Below, one piece after another: positions 24,403-37,052 of a stretch of 64,000 bases of DNA. Numbering within the stretch: the first letter of the stretch is position 1; every line of letters starts with the position of its first letter. The stretch is from the NCBI GenBank assembly GCA_943735955.1, contig OX030961.1:4976420-5040419 (forward strand), in the 5' to 3' direction. Both the position numbers and the translations under genes were made by a program. The notes beneath the pieces are model-generated. The model was not told where the DNA came from, searched no databases, and saw only the letters and a program-made list of their open reading frames with translations. Source of the DNA: Piscicola geometra (lineage: Eukaryota; Annelida; Clitellata; Hirudinida; Piscicolidae).

Positions 24403-27400
24403 TCAACAGTCACCTTCAAGCTTGCATTCTCCTTCGCTAAATCCTCAGATTTCATATGTAGCTCGTCTATGAATGAAAAGACATCATCATCTTCATCATC
24501 ATAATCATCATAATCATCATCATCATCATCATCATCATCAACAACAACATCATCATCATTATCCTCATCCTCATCCTCCTCAACATCATCCTCACGACTC
24601 ACTGATGGCAGCACAGGCATTGTCTTCTTGCTCGTGCATCGTGTCAAGCGTCTGTGCGTGAGTGTTAAGTCGATTAGATACACCCTCAAAACCACCATTG
24701 CGACCACTCACTACCCGCTTATCCCCGAAAATTAATCCCCCTCATTCTGAAAAGCGATCTAACCCATCTTTCCTTCCCTCCACCACCCTAGTCACTCTCT
24801 CAACTAGAACCCCCCCCCCCCCCTCCACAACCACCCTAGGCGATCTCTCACCCTCAAACCCACCCCCAGACCCACCCCCCAAACCACCTGAACCCACAAA
24901 ATCAACAAGCACCACCTACATGCGACAGTTCCTCCTCCAGCTCGGAGACTTTCTCCAGCACCATCGTCTTCATCTCGCTATCGTCCAACAAGAGCTGAAC
25001 GTCGATGGTGTTGTCGAGGTATGCGTGCACCTGAATCGGCAGCCGCTCACTCTCGGTGTGGCGTAGATTCTGTGTAGAGTTGAGCGGAAAGACCGGTCGA
25101 CGAGCGGTCACACCCGAATACACCACACCCTGCTACACCATCCCCACACCACCACATCATCGTCTCCACACCACGACCACACTACACCGACATTACCACA
25201 CCCCAATTCACCATCAATCCCAGCACACTAAGCCATCAACCCCCCTTCGCCACAAAAGCATGCCATGACAAACCACCCACTCCCCTCCCCATCAAAGCGA
25301 CCACACCAAACCACCCAAAGGCACCACACACCTCGAGGTACTCGTCGAGACCCAGCAGTGAGAACTCGTGCTGGAGGTGCACCCGGAAGTTCATGTCCTC
25401 GACGCTGTGCACGATGATGTTGATGAACTGCATGCAAGCCACCTGGCGAATGTTCGGGAATTATAGGCGGGTAATTAATTGAGTGTTTAAATGCGCGTGA
25501 ATTGGTGGATTGGAGTGGCGAGTGATTGAGAATAAGTAAATGAGAGTTTAAATGAGCCTAAATTGGGTTAGTTAGAGATATTTCGGGTTAAGTAAAGATA
25601 ATTAAATTACTAAAATATATTGTAATTACTTCTAAGATATACTTTCGTAAATTAAAAAAATAGGATAAGTTAGTGAAAATTGAAGAGAAACGTAATTAGA
25701 GGTAATTAAATTAATGAAATAATTGGGTTAATTTAACAGAGCTTGAGTGTGTATAACTAGCGAAAAGACAATTAGAGATAATTGATTTAATCAGATAATT
25801 GATTTAATTAGATAATTGGGTTAAGTGGCCACCATGAAGTCGATGTGGAAGTCTTCGAAGTGCTTGAAGTAGTGCATCAGCGTCTCGAAACGACTGTTCT
25901 CACCACACACCTGTGGTGATGATAATGATGTTGGTGGCGATGATGATGATGGTGATGATGATGATGATGCAAGTGGTGGTGATGATGATGATGCAAGTGG
26001 TGGTGATGATGGCGGTGGTGATGGTCTTGATGAGGATGATGATGAAGATGATGAGGTATGATGACAACGATGATGAGAATGGTGTTGGTGATGATCATGA
26101 CCTTTTTGAAGTTGTCGAAAGCATTCAGAATCATCTGGTGGCCGCCGCTGACTAGGCAGACTGCTGCCAATAACTCCAGCACTAGCGTCTTTGTTCTGAT
26201 GATGATGATGGTGACGATGGTGATGATGATAGTGCAGTGATGATGATGATGATGCAATAATGATGATGTTCAAATGATGATGAATTGGATGATGCAATTA
26301 TGAAATGATAATGGTGCTGATGGTGATGATGATGGTATTAGTGTGGAAGGACCTGTAGTTGTGGTGGTTGAGACTGAGGGTGATGCAGTTGATGGCCTGC
26401 TCATGCGCAAACACCAAGTTGAAGCCGTACTGGAGTGGAGGAAGTGAAGATGACGATGATGATGATAGTGGTAAAAAGTGATAATGATAATAAGAATAAT
26501 AATAACGAGACTTAAAAAGTTGTCGATAAAAAAAATGAGGCAAAAAGAATCCTTTCATTCAAAATGCTCTCTTCTTTTCAACCATCTCTCTCCCCACATT
26601 ACCCATCCCTTCTACTCTCTTTTTCCATCTCTCTCACCACCAGCCACCTTCCTCACTCCACACTCCTCTCCCAACCACACCCTTGTAAACCCTCTCTCCC
26701 ACTCCCTCCCTCCCACATTCCCTCTCTCCCACTCCCTCTCTCCCACTCCCTCTCTCCCACTCCCTTTCTCCCACTCCCTCTCTCCCACTCCCTCTCTCCC
26801 TCTCTCCCACTCCCACTCACCCATTCTCCCACCCACCTGGTGGTTCATGATGGCACGCATGCACATGATGCACACGTGCACGTCGTCGGTGGCGAAGCCG
26901 ATGTTGTGCTTAAGTGGTCGCGAGAGGAAGAAGGAGTGCCGAAGGGAGGAGCGCACTGTAGGAGAGAGAGAGTCTGCGGTGAGGGGATGGTGGGTGGGAT
27001 GAGGTGGGATAATGGGATGAGGTGGGATGGGGTGGATAGGGTGGAGGAATGGAGGGAATGGGATGGAAAGAGGGTATGGAGGGAGAGATTGTTGAGAATA
27101 TAGAAAGAAGATTGGATAAAGATGAGGTTGGAGAAAAATATAGGAAGGAGATGGGTGAAAAAGACTGAAAGATGTGATGGAGGTGGTTGTGGATGGGAAA
27201 TGAATGAAAGAGATTTGAAAAGATCACCTCTCCACCACCCACCCTCCTTGGCTCCACCCACCATCCTTCTTCACCACCCTCCTCTCCACCACCCACCTCT
27301 CCACCACCCACCTCAACACCACCCCCCCACCTCCACCCACCCACCCACCTCCATGACTCCGCCCACCCACCCACCTCGACTGAAAGCCCTGTGACTGGAC

Positions 27401-27507
27401 GGCCTGCGTAGTTGCGAGGGGGAGAAGCTGCATCGTCCGGGCAGCGTGTTCGAGGTGCCCGGCTGCCAGGTGCTCCTGTCCACCCCTCCTTGAGATATCT
27501 GTTCCAT

Positions 27508-27592
<85 letters not shown>

Positions 27593-30500
27593 AAGCGTTA
27601 ACCCATTAACGCATACTGTCCTTTTTTAAGGACAGCAATAAAAAGTTTTTTTTATAATAGTTATCTTGATTATATTTATTATCTTTGCAACTAATCCTGT
27701 TCTATATAAACTGAAGTCTTTGTTTAAAAAAATTTTGGTGATTTGAAATTGATAGATTGTTTCGATATTCTGATTTTTCGAGGCGATAACTAAATTTTTT
27801 GTGTTTTTGTCATGGCTCATGAAAAAAAATTATTTATAATTTTATTTAATGTCTACCATTCATAATTTATAACATTATTTTATTGTTATTCATTCTTATA
27901 TCTTATTTTAAAATAAATTTCATTTTACATGTAATATTATTTCCAAAAACTGTGTTTTATTGAGTGTCCTTTTTTAAGGACGCTATGCAGTAATACTGAT
28001 GGTAAAAACAATTATTTTCAGATTCGCTCTTCATGAAGTCATTAGTATTTTGGAAGATGACAATGATTTCTTTTCAGCAGATATAGACATTATTCCTCCT
28101 ACTGACCCAAACTGCTCTGATGAGGATAGTGGACCCGAAGATGGTGAAGGTACCCTAGATAATTTATCAAGAAACCAGCTAAATGCAGAAGCAGAAATAG
28201 TAATTTCCAAAATTGGGGAAGAGAAAACCACTATAAGTAGAGAAGAAACTGCTGTAAAAAGGCCAGCTAAAAAAAAGTAAAATTGATCGGAGATGGACCA
28301 AAAAAGACATTACTACTGGATTATTGGCAGATAATAGTTCAGAGAACAAACCAAATTTAGAAAACATGTCTCCTCTCACATTGGTTAATTTATTTTTGGA
28401 TGTACCAGTCATCAAGCTAATAACAGACATGTCAAATTTATATGACAGCCAAAAACTAAAACAGCTGAATGCTACTGAAAATGAATATAGAGTGGTGCTG
28501 GCTTTACTCATGCTTTCAGGTTATGTTCCTTTGGCCAACCGCAGGATGTACTGGGAACAGAGCGACGATGTACACAATCTAGCTGTAAGACTGTCAACAG
28601 ATTTGAAGAGTTATTAAGATATTTGCATTGCAATGACAACGAGAAAATTAATAAGTTAGACAAGATGGCCAAAGTGCGTCCATTATTTGATGCTATGAAT
28701 GAAAGATTTCTCAAATTTTGGCCCAAAGAATGTCATTTGGCGATTGATGAATCAATGGTTCCATATTATGGAAGGCATTCATCAAAACAGTTTATCAGAG
28801 GAAAACCCATAAGGTTTGGATATAAAGTTTGGTGCCTAAATAATAGGCTTGGGTATTTGGTAAACTGTTACCCGTATCAAGGAGCCTCGGAAGAGTTCAA
28901 TAGCGAATTAGGACTTGGTGGATCAGTGGTATCTAAACTAATAAAATGCTTACCAAAAGACACTCCATGTTATACTGAAATATTTATAATTTTTTCATAT
29001 GGTTTCAAACAGATCAAAAAAGAAAAAAAAGAATCCATGAATTTAGCTAAAAGCGTGTTGCAGATGTCCGATACGATGGAAAAGATCATTTTATTGGTAA
29101 AATTGAAGATGGCCAAAAAATAATGCAAGCAATGTGGAAAGAAAGTGGAAAAGAAATGCCTTGAATGTAATGTAGCTTTACATTTGGAGTGCTTCAGCAT
29201 CTACCATGAATCGTGATTACCGTCAGTAGCAATGCATAGTGTCCTTTTTAAAGGACATTTTTTATTTTCATTATAACTTTTTTTGTATAAAATATTTCAG
29301 ACTAATTTTTTGATTTTATTTTTTAGAATCAGTTTTTCAATAAAATGTAAAAAAATTAATTAATTCCTTTGAGTCATGCGTTAATGGGTTAATATATATT
29401 AAATATATATATATGAGATTTGGAATATTCAATAAATAAATTAAATTTAATTCCATTCTGCAGGGAACGAGTGAGAGATGTTCGCATTGGATGAGTTTGG
29501 GAATAATAAATATAATTATGACACTTTGGATATTAAGTATTTTGATGGGATTTTGATATTAAGTATTTTGATGGAATTTTGATATTAAGTATTTTGATGG
29601 AATTTTGATATTAAGTATTTTGATGGGATTTTGATATTAAGTATTTTGATGGGATTTTGATATTAAGTATTTTGATGGAATTTTGATATTAAGTATTTTG
29701 ATGGAATTTTGATATTAAGTATTTTGATGGGATTTTGATATTATATAAGTTGATTAGATTTGTGATATTTCATAAGTTGATTAGATTTGTAATATTAAAT
29801 AAGTTGATTAGATTGTGATATTTCATAAGTTGATTAGATTTGTAATATTAAATAAGTTGATTAGATTTGTAATATTAAATAAGTTGATTAGATTTGTAAT
29901 ATTAAATAAGTTGATTAGATTTGTATAATTAAATAAGTTGATTAGATTTGTAATATTAAATATACGGATTCAATTTTGTATATTCAATAAATAAATAAAA
30001 TATATAATTTTGAATATTATTAATGGATTTAAATTTTAAATATATATATTATATTTCAGAATCGGAAAGTTAAAAAAAAAGATTACGATTCAATGGCTGA
30101 TGAATAGTCAACTCCTACTGATTATGTATGATTAGATTAAGTATGTTCACATTAGAGTTTGATGAATGATGAAACAGGACTGTAATTGTCATAAGATGAT
30201 CAAGCACTCAACACTTTTACATCAAAACGCTTTAATATTCCTTATCAGTCTATCTACGCCTACACACTTCACTACCACCACTCAATTCATTTAGTCATCA
30301 AGTCATCCTACAATCAAATTATCATTCTTACGACCTTAATATCACTTTTCCTCCCTCAAGCCATTACTAGACTGTCATTTATTTCACCATAGTCCACTCA
30401 AAACCATTCAAAAATACAATGCAATGCAATAAAGGACACCGAATATTATTAATACTAAAAATAATCCTACCCCACTCACCCATTCGACCCAACACACACA

Positions 30501-33500
30501 CTCACACAAACTCCCACAGATATACAATACAAGGTAAAACACCGAATAGTATTAATATTAAACATAACTTTACTCCACCATGCGAAACAACCCACACGTC
30601 CCCAAACGCCCACGAACCCTCTCCCCAATTTAACTCCCCCCCCCCCACAAACGCCTACAAACTACCCTCTCCCCATCCACCCTCCCCCCTTTCAAGCACA
30701 CCTCATGTGTTCTTGCGTCATGGACAGATACTGCACCAGCACTCCCAAGCCGTCATGCTGCTCCCCCAGGAACAACCTCACCCACCTTGAGTGCAATGTG
30801 TAGTTGTTGTTTTAATGGAGATTGTATGTGTTGTAGTTGTTGTTTTAATGGAGATTGTATGTGTTGTAGTTGTTGTTTTAATGGAGATTGTATGTGTTGG
30901 ATGTAGGATAAAAAGCCTCTCGGAGAAAAAGCCTTCGGATAAAATACCTTCTACAAAAAGCCTCCCGGAAAAAATACCTCCTGGAGAAAAAGTCTCTTGG
31001 AGAAAAAGCCTCCTTGTTGATATTTTAGTATAAATAAAACGGACTTTTTATATAAAAAACGGATTTTTTAAAAACAAATTAGTATCACAATTTTAAATAA
31101 ATAAAACAAACTATATTTTTTTTAAATTACATAATTAAAACGAACTATAATTATAACTATAACGGACTTTATTTTTTTAATAGATTTGTTTCACAATTTT
31201 AAATAAATAAAACGGACTATATTTTTAAAAAATACATAATTAAAACGAACTTTAATTTATCAAATACAATAAAAATTATTGGTAAACGGATAAAAAGTCT
31301 TCAGGATAAAAAGTCTTCAGGATAAAAAGTCTTCAGGATAAAAAGTCTTCAGAATAAAAAGTCTTCAGGATAAAAAGTCTTCAGGATAAAAAGTCTTCAG
31401 GATAAAAAGTCTTCAAGATAGAAATTTTTCAGGATAAAAGCCTTCAGAATAAAATGTCTTCAGAATAAAATGTCTTCAGGATAAAAAGTCTTCAGGATAA
31501 AAAGTCTTCAGGATAAAAAGTCTTCAGGATAAAAAGTCTTCAGGATAAAAAGTCTTCAGGATAAAAAGTCTTCAAGATAAAAAGTCTTCAGGATAAAAAG
31601 TCTTCAGGATAAAAAGTCTTCAGGATAAAAAATCTTCAGAATAAAATGTCTTCAGAATAAAATGTCTTCAGGATAAAAAGTCTTCAGGATAAAAAGTCTT
31701 CAGGATAAAAAGTCTTCAGGATAAAAAGTCTTCAGGATAAAAAGTCTTCAGGATAAAAAGTCTTCAGGATAAAAAGTCTTCAGGATAAAAAGTCTTCAGA
31801 ATAAAAAGTCTTCAGGATAAAAAGTCTTCAGGATAAAAAGTCTTCAGGATAAAAAGTCTTCAAGATAGAAATTTTTCAGGATAAAAGCCTTCAGAATAAA
31901 ATGTCTTCAGAATAAAATGTCTTCAGGATAAAAAGTCTTCAGGATAAAAAGTCTTCAGGATAAAAAGTCTTCAGGATAAAAAGTCTTCAGGATAAAAAGT
32001 CTTCAAGATAAAAAGTCTTCAGGATAAAAAGTCTTCAGGATAAAAAGTCTTCAGGATAAAAAATCTTCAGAATAAAATGTCTTCAGAATAAAATGTCTTC
32101 AGGATAAAAAGTCTTCAGGATAAAAAGTCTTCAGGATAAAAAGTCTTCAGGATAAAAAGTCTTCAGGATAAAAAGTCTTCAGGATAAAAAGTCTTCAGGA
32201 TAAAAAGTCTTCAGGATAAAAAGTCTTCAGGATAAAAAATCTTCAGGATAAAAAGTCTTCAAGATAAAAAGTCTTCAGGATAAAAAGTCTTCAGGATAAA
32301 AAGTCTTCAGGATAAAAAGTCTTCAGGAGAAAAACTCTTCAGGATAAAAAGTCTTCAGGATAAAAAGTCTTCAGAATAAAAAGTCTTCAGGATAAAAAGT
32401 CTTCAGAATAAAAAGTCTTCAGAATAAAAAGTCTTCAGGATAAAAAGTCTTCAGAATAAAAAGTCTTCAGGATAAAAAGTATTCAAGATAAAAAGTTTTC
32501 AGGATAAAAAGTCTTCAGGATAAAAAGTCTTCAGGATAAAGTCTTCAGTTGCGTGCCCGGGCGCTATACAAAAATGACAATTATTATTATTATTATTAAG
32601 ATAAAAAGTTTTCAGTATAAAAAGCCTTCAGAATAAAATGTTTTCAGGATAAAAAGTCTTCAGGATAAAAAGTTTTCAGAATAAAAAGTCTTCAAGATAA
32701 AAAGTTTTCAGGATGGAAAGCCTTCAGAATAAAATGTCTTCAGGATAAAAAGTCTTCAGGATAAAAAGTCTTCAGGATAAAAACTCTTCAGGATAAAAAG
32801 TCTTTAGGATAAAAAGTCTTCAAGATAAAAAGTTTTCAAAATAAAAAGTCTTCAGGATAAAAAGTCTTTAGGATAAAAAGTTTTAAGAATTTTTTTTTAT
32901 AAATTAAATTTTAAGAAAAAATACGTGATTAATACGTTATCCTTAAAACTTAAAATATAAAATGTGATACTTTTATCTAATTTTTTCGTTCAATCTCGAA
33001 ATAGCATTTGAATAAATTTGACTTGGCTGTTGTTGTTTCGTCACTTTAACCATAAGGAAATAATGTTTAAGAAAGAATACGTGATCCTTAAAACTAAAAG
33101 ATTGGAATTTCATACTTTCATCTAACGTTTGCTCATTTTTTTTTCAGTCTGGAAATAGTATTTGAATAAATTTGACTGGGTTGTTGATTCCTCATTTTAT
33201 TCATTAAGTTTTCTGCTGGTTCTCGATCGTGATTATTTTTCCTTAAAAATTAATTTTTGAAGATTTTTTTCCTGAAGACTTTTTATCCTGAAGACTTTTT
33301 ATCCTGAAGACTTTTTATCCTGAAGACTTTTTATCCTGAAGACTTTTTATCCTGAAGACTTTTTATCCTGAAGACTTTTTATTCTAAAGAATTTTTATCC
33401 TGAAGACATTTTTTTGAAGGCTTTTTATCCTGAAGACTTTTTATCCTGAAAACTTTTTATCCTGAAGACTTTTTATCCTGAAGACTTTTTATCCTGAAGA

Positions 33501-36500
33501 CTTTTTATTCTGAAGGCTTTTTATCTTAAAGACTTTTTATCTTGAAGACTTTTTATCCTGAAAACTTTTTACCCTGAAGACTTTATCCTGAAGACTTTTT
33601 ATCCTGAAGACTTTTTATCCTAAAGACTTTTTATCCTGAAGACTTTTTATCCTGAAGACTTTTTATCCTGAAGACTTTTTATCCTGAAGACTTTTTATCC
33701 TGAAGACTTTTTATCCTGAAGACTTTTTATCCTGAAGACTTTCTATCCTGAAGACTTTTTATCCTGAAGACTTTTTATCCTGAAGACTTTTTATCCTGAA
33801 GACTTTTTATCCTGAAGACTTTTTATCCTGAAGATTTTTTATCCTGAAGACTTTTTATCCTGAAGACTTTTTATCCTGAAGACTTTTTATCCTGAAGACT
33901 TTTTATCCTGAAGACTTTTTATCCTGAAAACTTTTTATCCTGAAGACTTTTTATCCTGAAGACTTTTTATTCTGAAGGCTTTTTATCTTAACAACTTTTT
34001 ATCTTGAAAAATTTTTATTCTGAAGACTTTTTATCCTGAAAACTTTTTATCCTGAAGACTTTTTATCCTGAAAACTTTTTACCCTGAAGACTTTATCCTG
34101 AAGACTTTTTATCCTGAAGACTTTTTATCCTAAAGACTTTTTATCCTGAAGACTTTTTATCCTGAAGACTTTTTATCCTGAAGACTTTTTATCCTGAAGA
34201 CTTTTTATCCTGAAGACTTTTTATCCTGAAGACTTTTTATCCTGAAGACTTTCTATCCTGAAGACTTTTTATCCTGAAGACTTTTTATCCTGAAGACTTT
34301 TTATCCTGAAGACTTTTTATCCTGAAGACTTTTTATCCTGAAGACTTTTTATCCTGAAAACTTTTTATCCTGAAGACTTTTTATCCTGAAGACTTTTTAT
34401 TCTGAAGGCTTTTTATCTTAACAACTTTTTATCTTGAAGACTTTTTATCCTGAAGACTTTCTATCCTGAAGACTTTTTATCCTGAAGACTTTTAATCCTG
34501 AAGACTTTTTATCCTGAAGACTTTTTATCCTGAAGATTTTTTATCCTGAAGACTTTTTATCCTGAAAACTTTTTATCCTGAAGACTTTTTATCCTGAAGA
34601 CTTTTTATCCTGAAGACTTTTTATCCTGAAAACTTTTTATCCTGAAGACTTTTTATCCTGAAGACTTTTTATTCTGAAGGCTTTTTATCTTACAACTTTT
34701 TATCTTGAAGACTTTTTATCCTGAAGACTTTCTATCCTGAAGACTTTTTATCCTGAAGACTTTTAATCCTGAAGACTTTTTATCCTGAAGACTTTTTATC
34801 CTGAAGACTTTTTATCCTGAAGACTTTTTATCCTGAAGATTTTTTATCCTGAAGACTTTTTATCCTGAAGACTTTTTATCCTGAAGACTTTTTATCCTGA
34901 AGACTTTTATCCTGAAGACTTTTTATCCTGAAAACTTTTTATCCTGAAGACTTTTTATCCTGAAGACTTTTTATTCTGAAGGCTTTTTATCTTAACAACT
35001 TTTTATCTTGAAGACTTTTTATCCTGAAGACTTTCTATCCTGAAGACTTTTTATCCTGAAGACTTTTAATCCTGAAGACTTTTTATCCTGAAGACTTTTT
35101 ATCCTGAAGATTTTTTATCCTGAAGACTTTTTATCCTGAAAACTTTTTATCCTGAAGACTTTTTATCCTGAAGATTTTTTATCCTGAAGACTTTTTATCT
35201 TGAAAATTTTTTATTCTGAAGACTTTTTATCCTGAAAACTTTTAATCCTGAAGACTTTTTATCCTGAAAACTTTTTACCCTGAAGACTTTATCCTGAAGA
35301 CTTTTTATCCTGAAGACTTTTTATCCTAAAGACTTTTTATCCTGAAGACTTTTTATCCTGAAGACTTTTTATCCTGAAGACTTTTTATCCTGAAGACTTT
35401 TTATCCTGAAGACTTTTTATCCTGAAGACTTTTTATCCTGAAGACTTTCTATCCTGAAGACTTTTTATCCTGAAGACTTTTTATCCTGAAGACTTTTTAT
35501 CCTGAAGACTTTTTATCCTGAAGACTTTTTATCCTGAAGACTTTTTATCCTGAAAACTTTTTATCCTGAAGACTTTTTATCCTGAAGACTTTTTATTCTG
35601 AAGGCTTTTTATCTTAACAACTTTTTATCTTGAAGACTTTTTATCCTGAAGACTTTCTATCCTGAAGACTTTTTATCCTGAAGACTTTTAATCCTGAAGA
35701 CTTTTTATCCTGAAGACTTTTTATCCTGAAGATTTTTTATCCTGAAGACTTTTTATCCTGAAAACTTTTTATCCTGAAGACTTTTTATCCTGAAGACTTT
35801 TTATCCTGAAGACTTTTTATCCTGAAAACTTTTTATCCTGAAGACTTTTTATCCTGAAGACTTTTTATTCTGAAGGCTTTTTATCTTACAACTTTTTATC
35901 TTGAAGACTTTTTATCCTGAAGACTTTCTATCCTGAAGACTTTTTATCCTGAAGACTTTTAATCCTGAAGACTTTTTATCCTGAAGACTTTTTATCCTGA
36001 AGATTTTTTATCCTGAAGACTTTTTATCCTGAAAACTTTTTATCCTGAAGACTTTTTATCCTGAAGACTTTTTATCCTGAAGACTTTTTATCCTAAAGAC
36101 TTTTTATCCTGAAGACTTTTTATCATGAAGACTTTTTATCCTGAAGATTTTTTATCCTGAAGACTTTTTATCCTGAAGACTTTTTATCCTGAAGACTTTT
36201 TATCCTGAAGACTTTTTATCCTTAAGACTTTTTATCCTGAAGACTTTTTATCCTGAAGACTTTTTATCTTGAAGACTTTTCATCCTGAAGACTTTTTATC
36301 GGTTTACCAATAATTTGTATTGTATTTGATAAATCGTTTAAGGTATGTATTTTAAAAAAAATATAGTCCGTTTTATTTATTCAAAATTGTGAAACGAATC
36401 TATAAAAATCCATTTTTTATATAAAAAGTCCGTTTTATTTATTTAAAATTGTGAAACGAATCTATAAAAATCCGTTTTTTATATTAAAAGTCCGTTTTAT

Positions 36501-36859
36501 TTATCTTAAAATATTAACAAGGAGACATTTTCTCCGAGAGGCTTTTTCTCCAGGAGGTTTTTTCTCCGGGAGGCTTTTTGTAGAAGGTATTTTATCCGAA
36601 GGCTTTTTCTCCGAGAGGCTTTTTGTCCGTTCCCCGTATGTGTTGTAGTTGTTGTTTTAATAGAGATTGTATGTGTTGTGGTTGTTGTTTTAATGGAGAT
36701 TGTATGTGTTGTGGTTGTTGTTTTAATGGAGATTATATGTGTTGTAGTTGTTCTTTGAAATAAAAACTTGTTATGGTTGTGCGAGTTGCTTATGGTGTGA
36801 TAAAAGATGTAAAATGTGGATACATAGTGATGGTGTTAGTAATAGTAGTAGTATTATTA

Positions 36860-36899
<40 letters not shown>

Positions 36900-36900
36900 C

Positions 36901-36938
<38 letters not shown>

Positions 36939-36964
36939 AAGTAGCAGTGGTAGTAGGAGAAGTG

Positions 36965-37052
<88 letters not shown>

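Larger units (their letters stand above)
30900..36635. mobile_element. Foldback-type element with arms made of 16-bp repeats
   Basis: A 5.7-kb inverted repeat. The left arm (30900-32888) contains about 100 copies of GGATAAAAAGTCTTCA. The right arm (about 33258-36635) contains about 190 copies of the reverse complement TGAAGACTTTTTATCC. The outer ends are more diverged but still inverted copies: GGATAAAAAGCCTCTCGGAG at left matches CTCCGAGAGGCTTTTTGTCC at right, followed inside by matching AT-rich blocks (AATAAAACGGACTTTTTATA). A 10-bp GTATGTGTTG lies on both sides (30890-30899 and 36636-36645). Long terminal inverted repeats made of short tandem units are typical of Foldback elements. No transposase is inside. 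It lies in FMNL intron 4. Confidence 0.85.
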
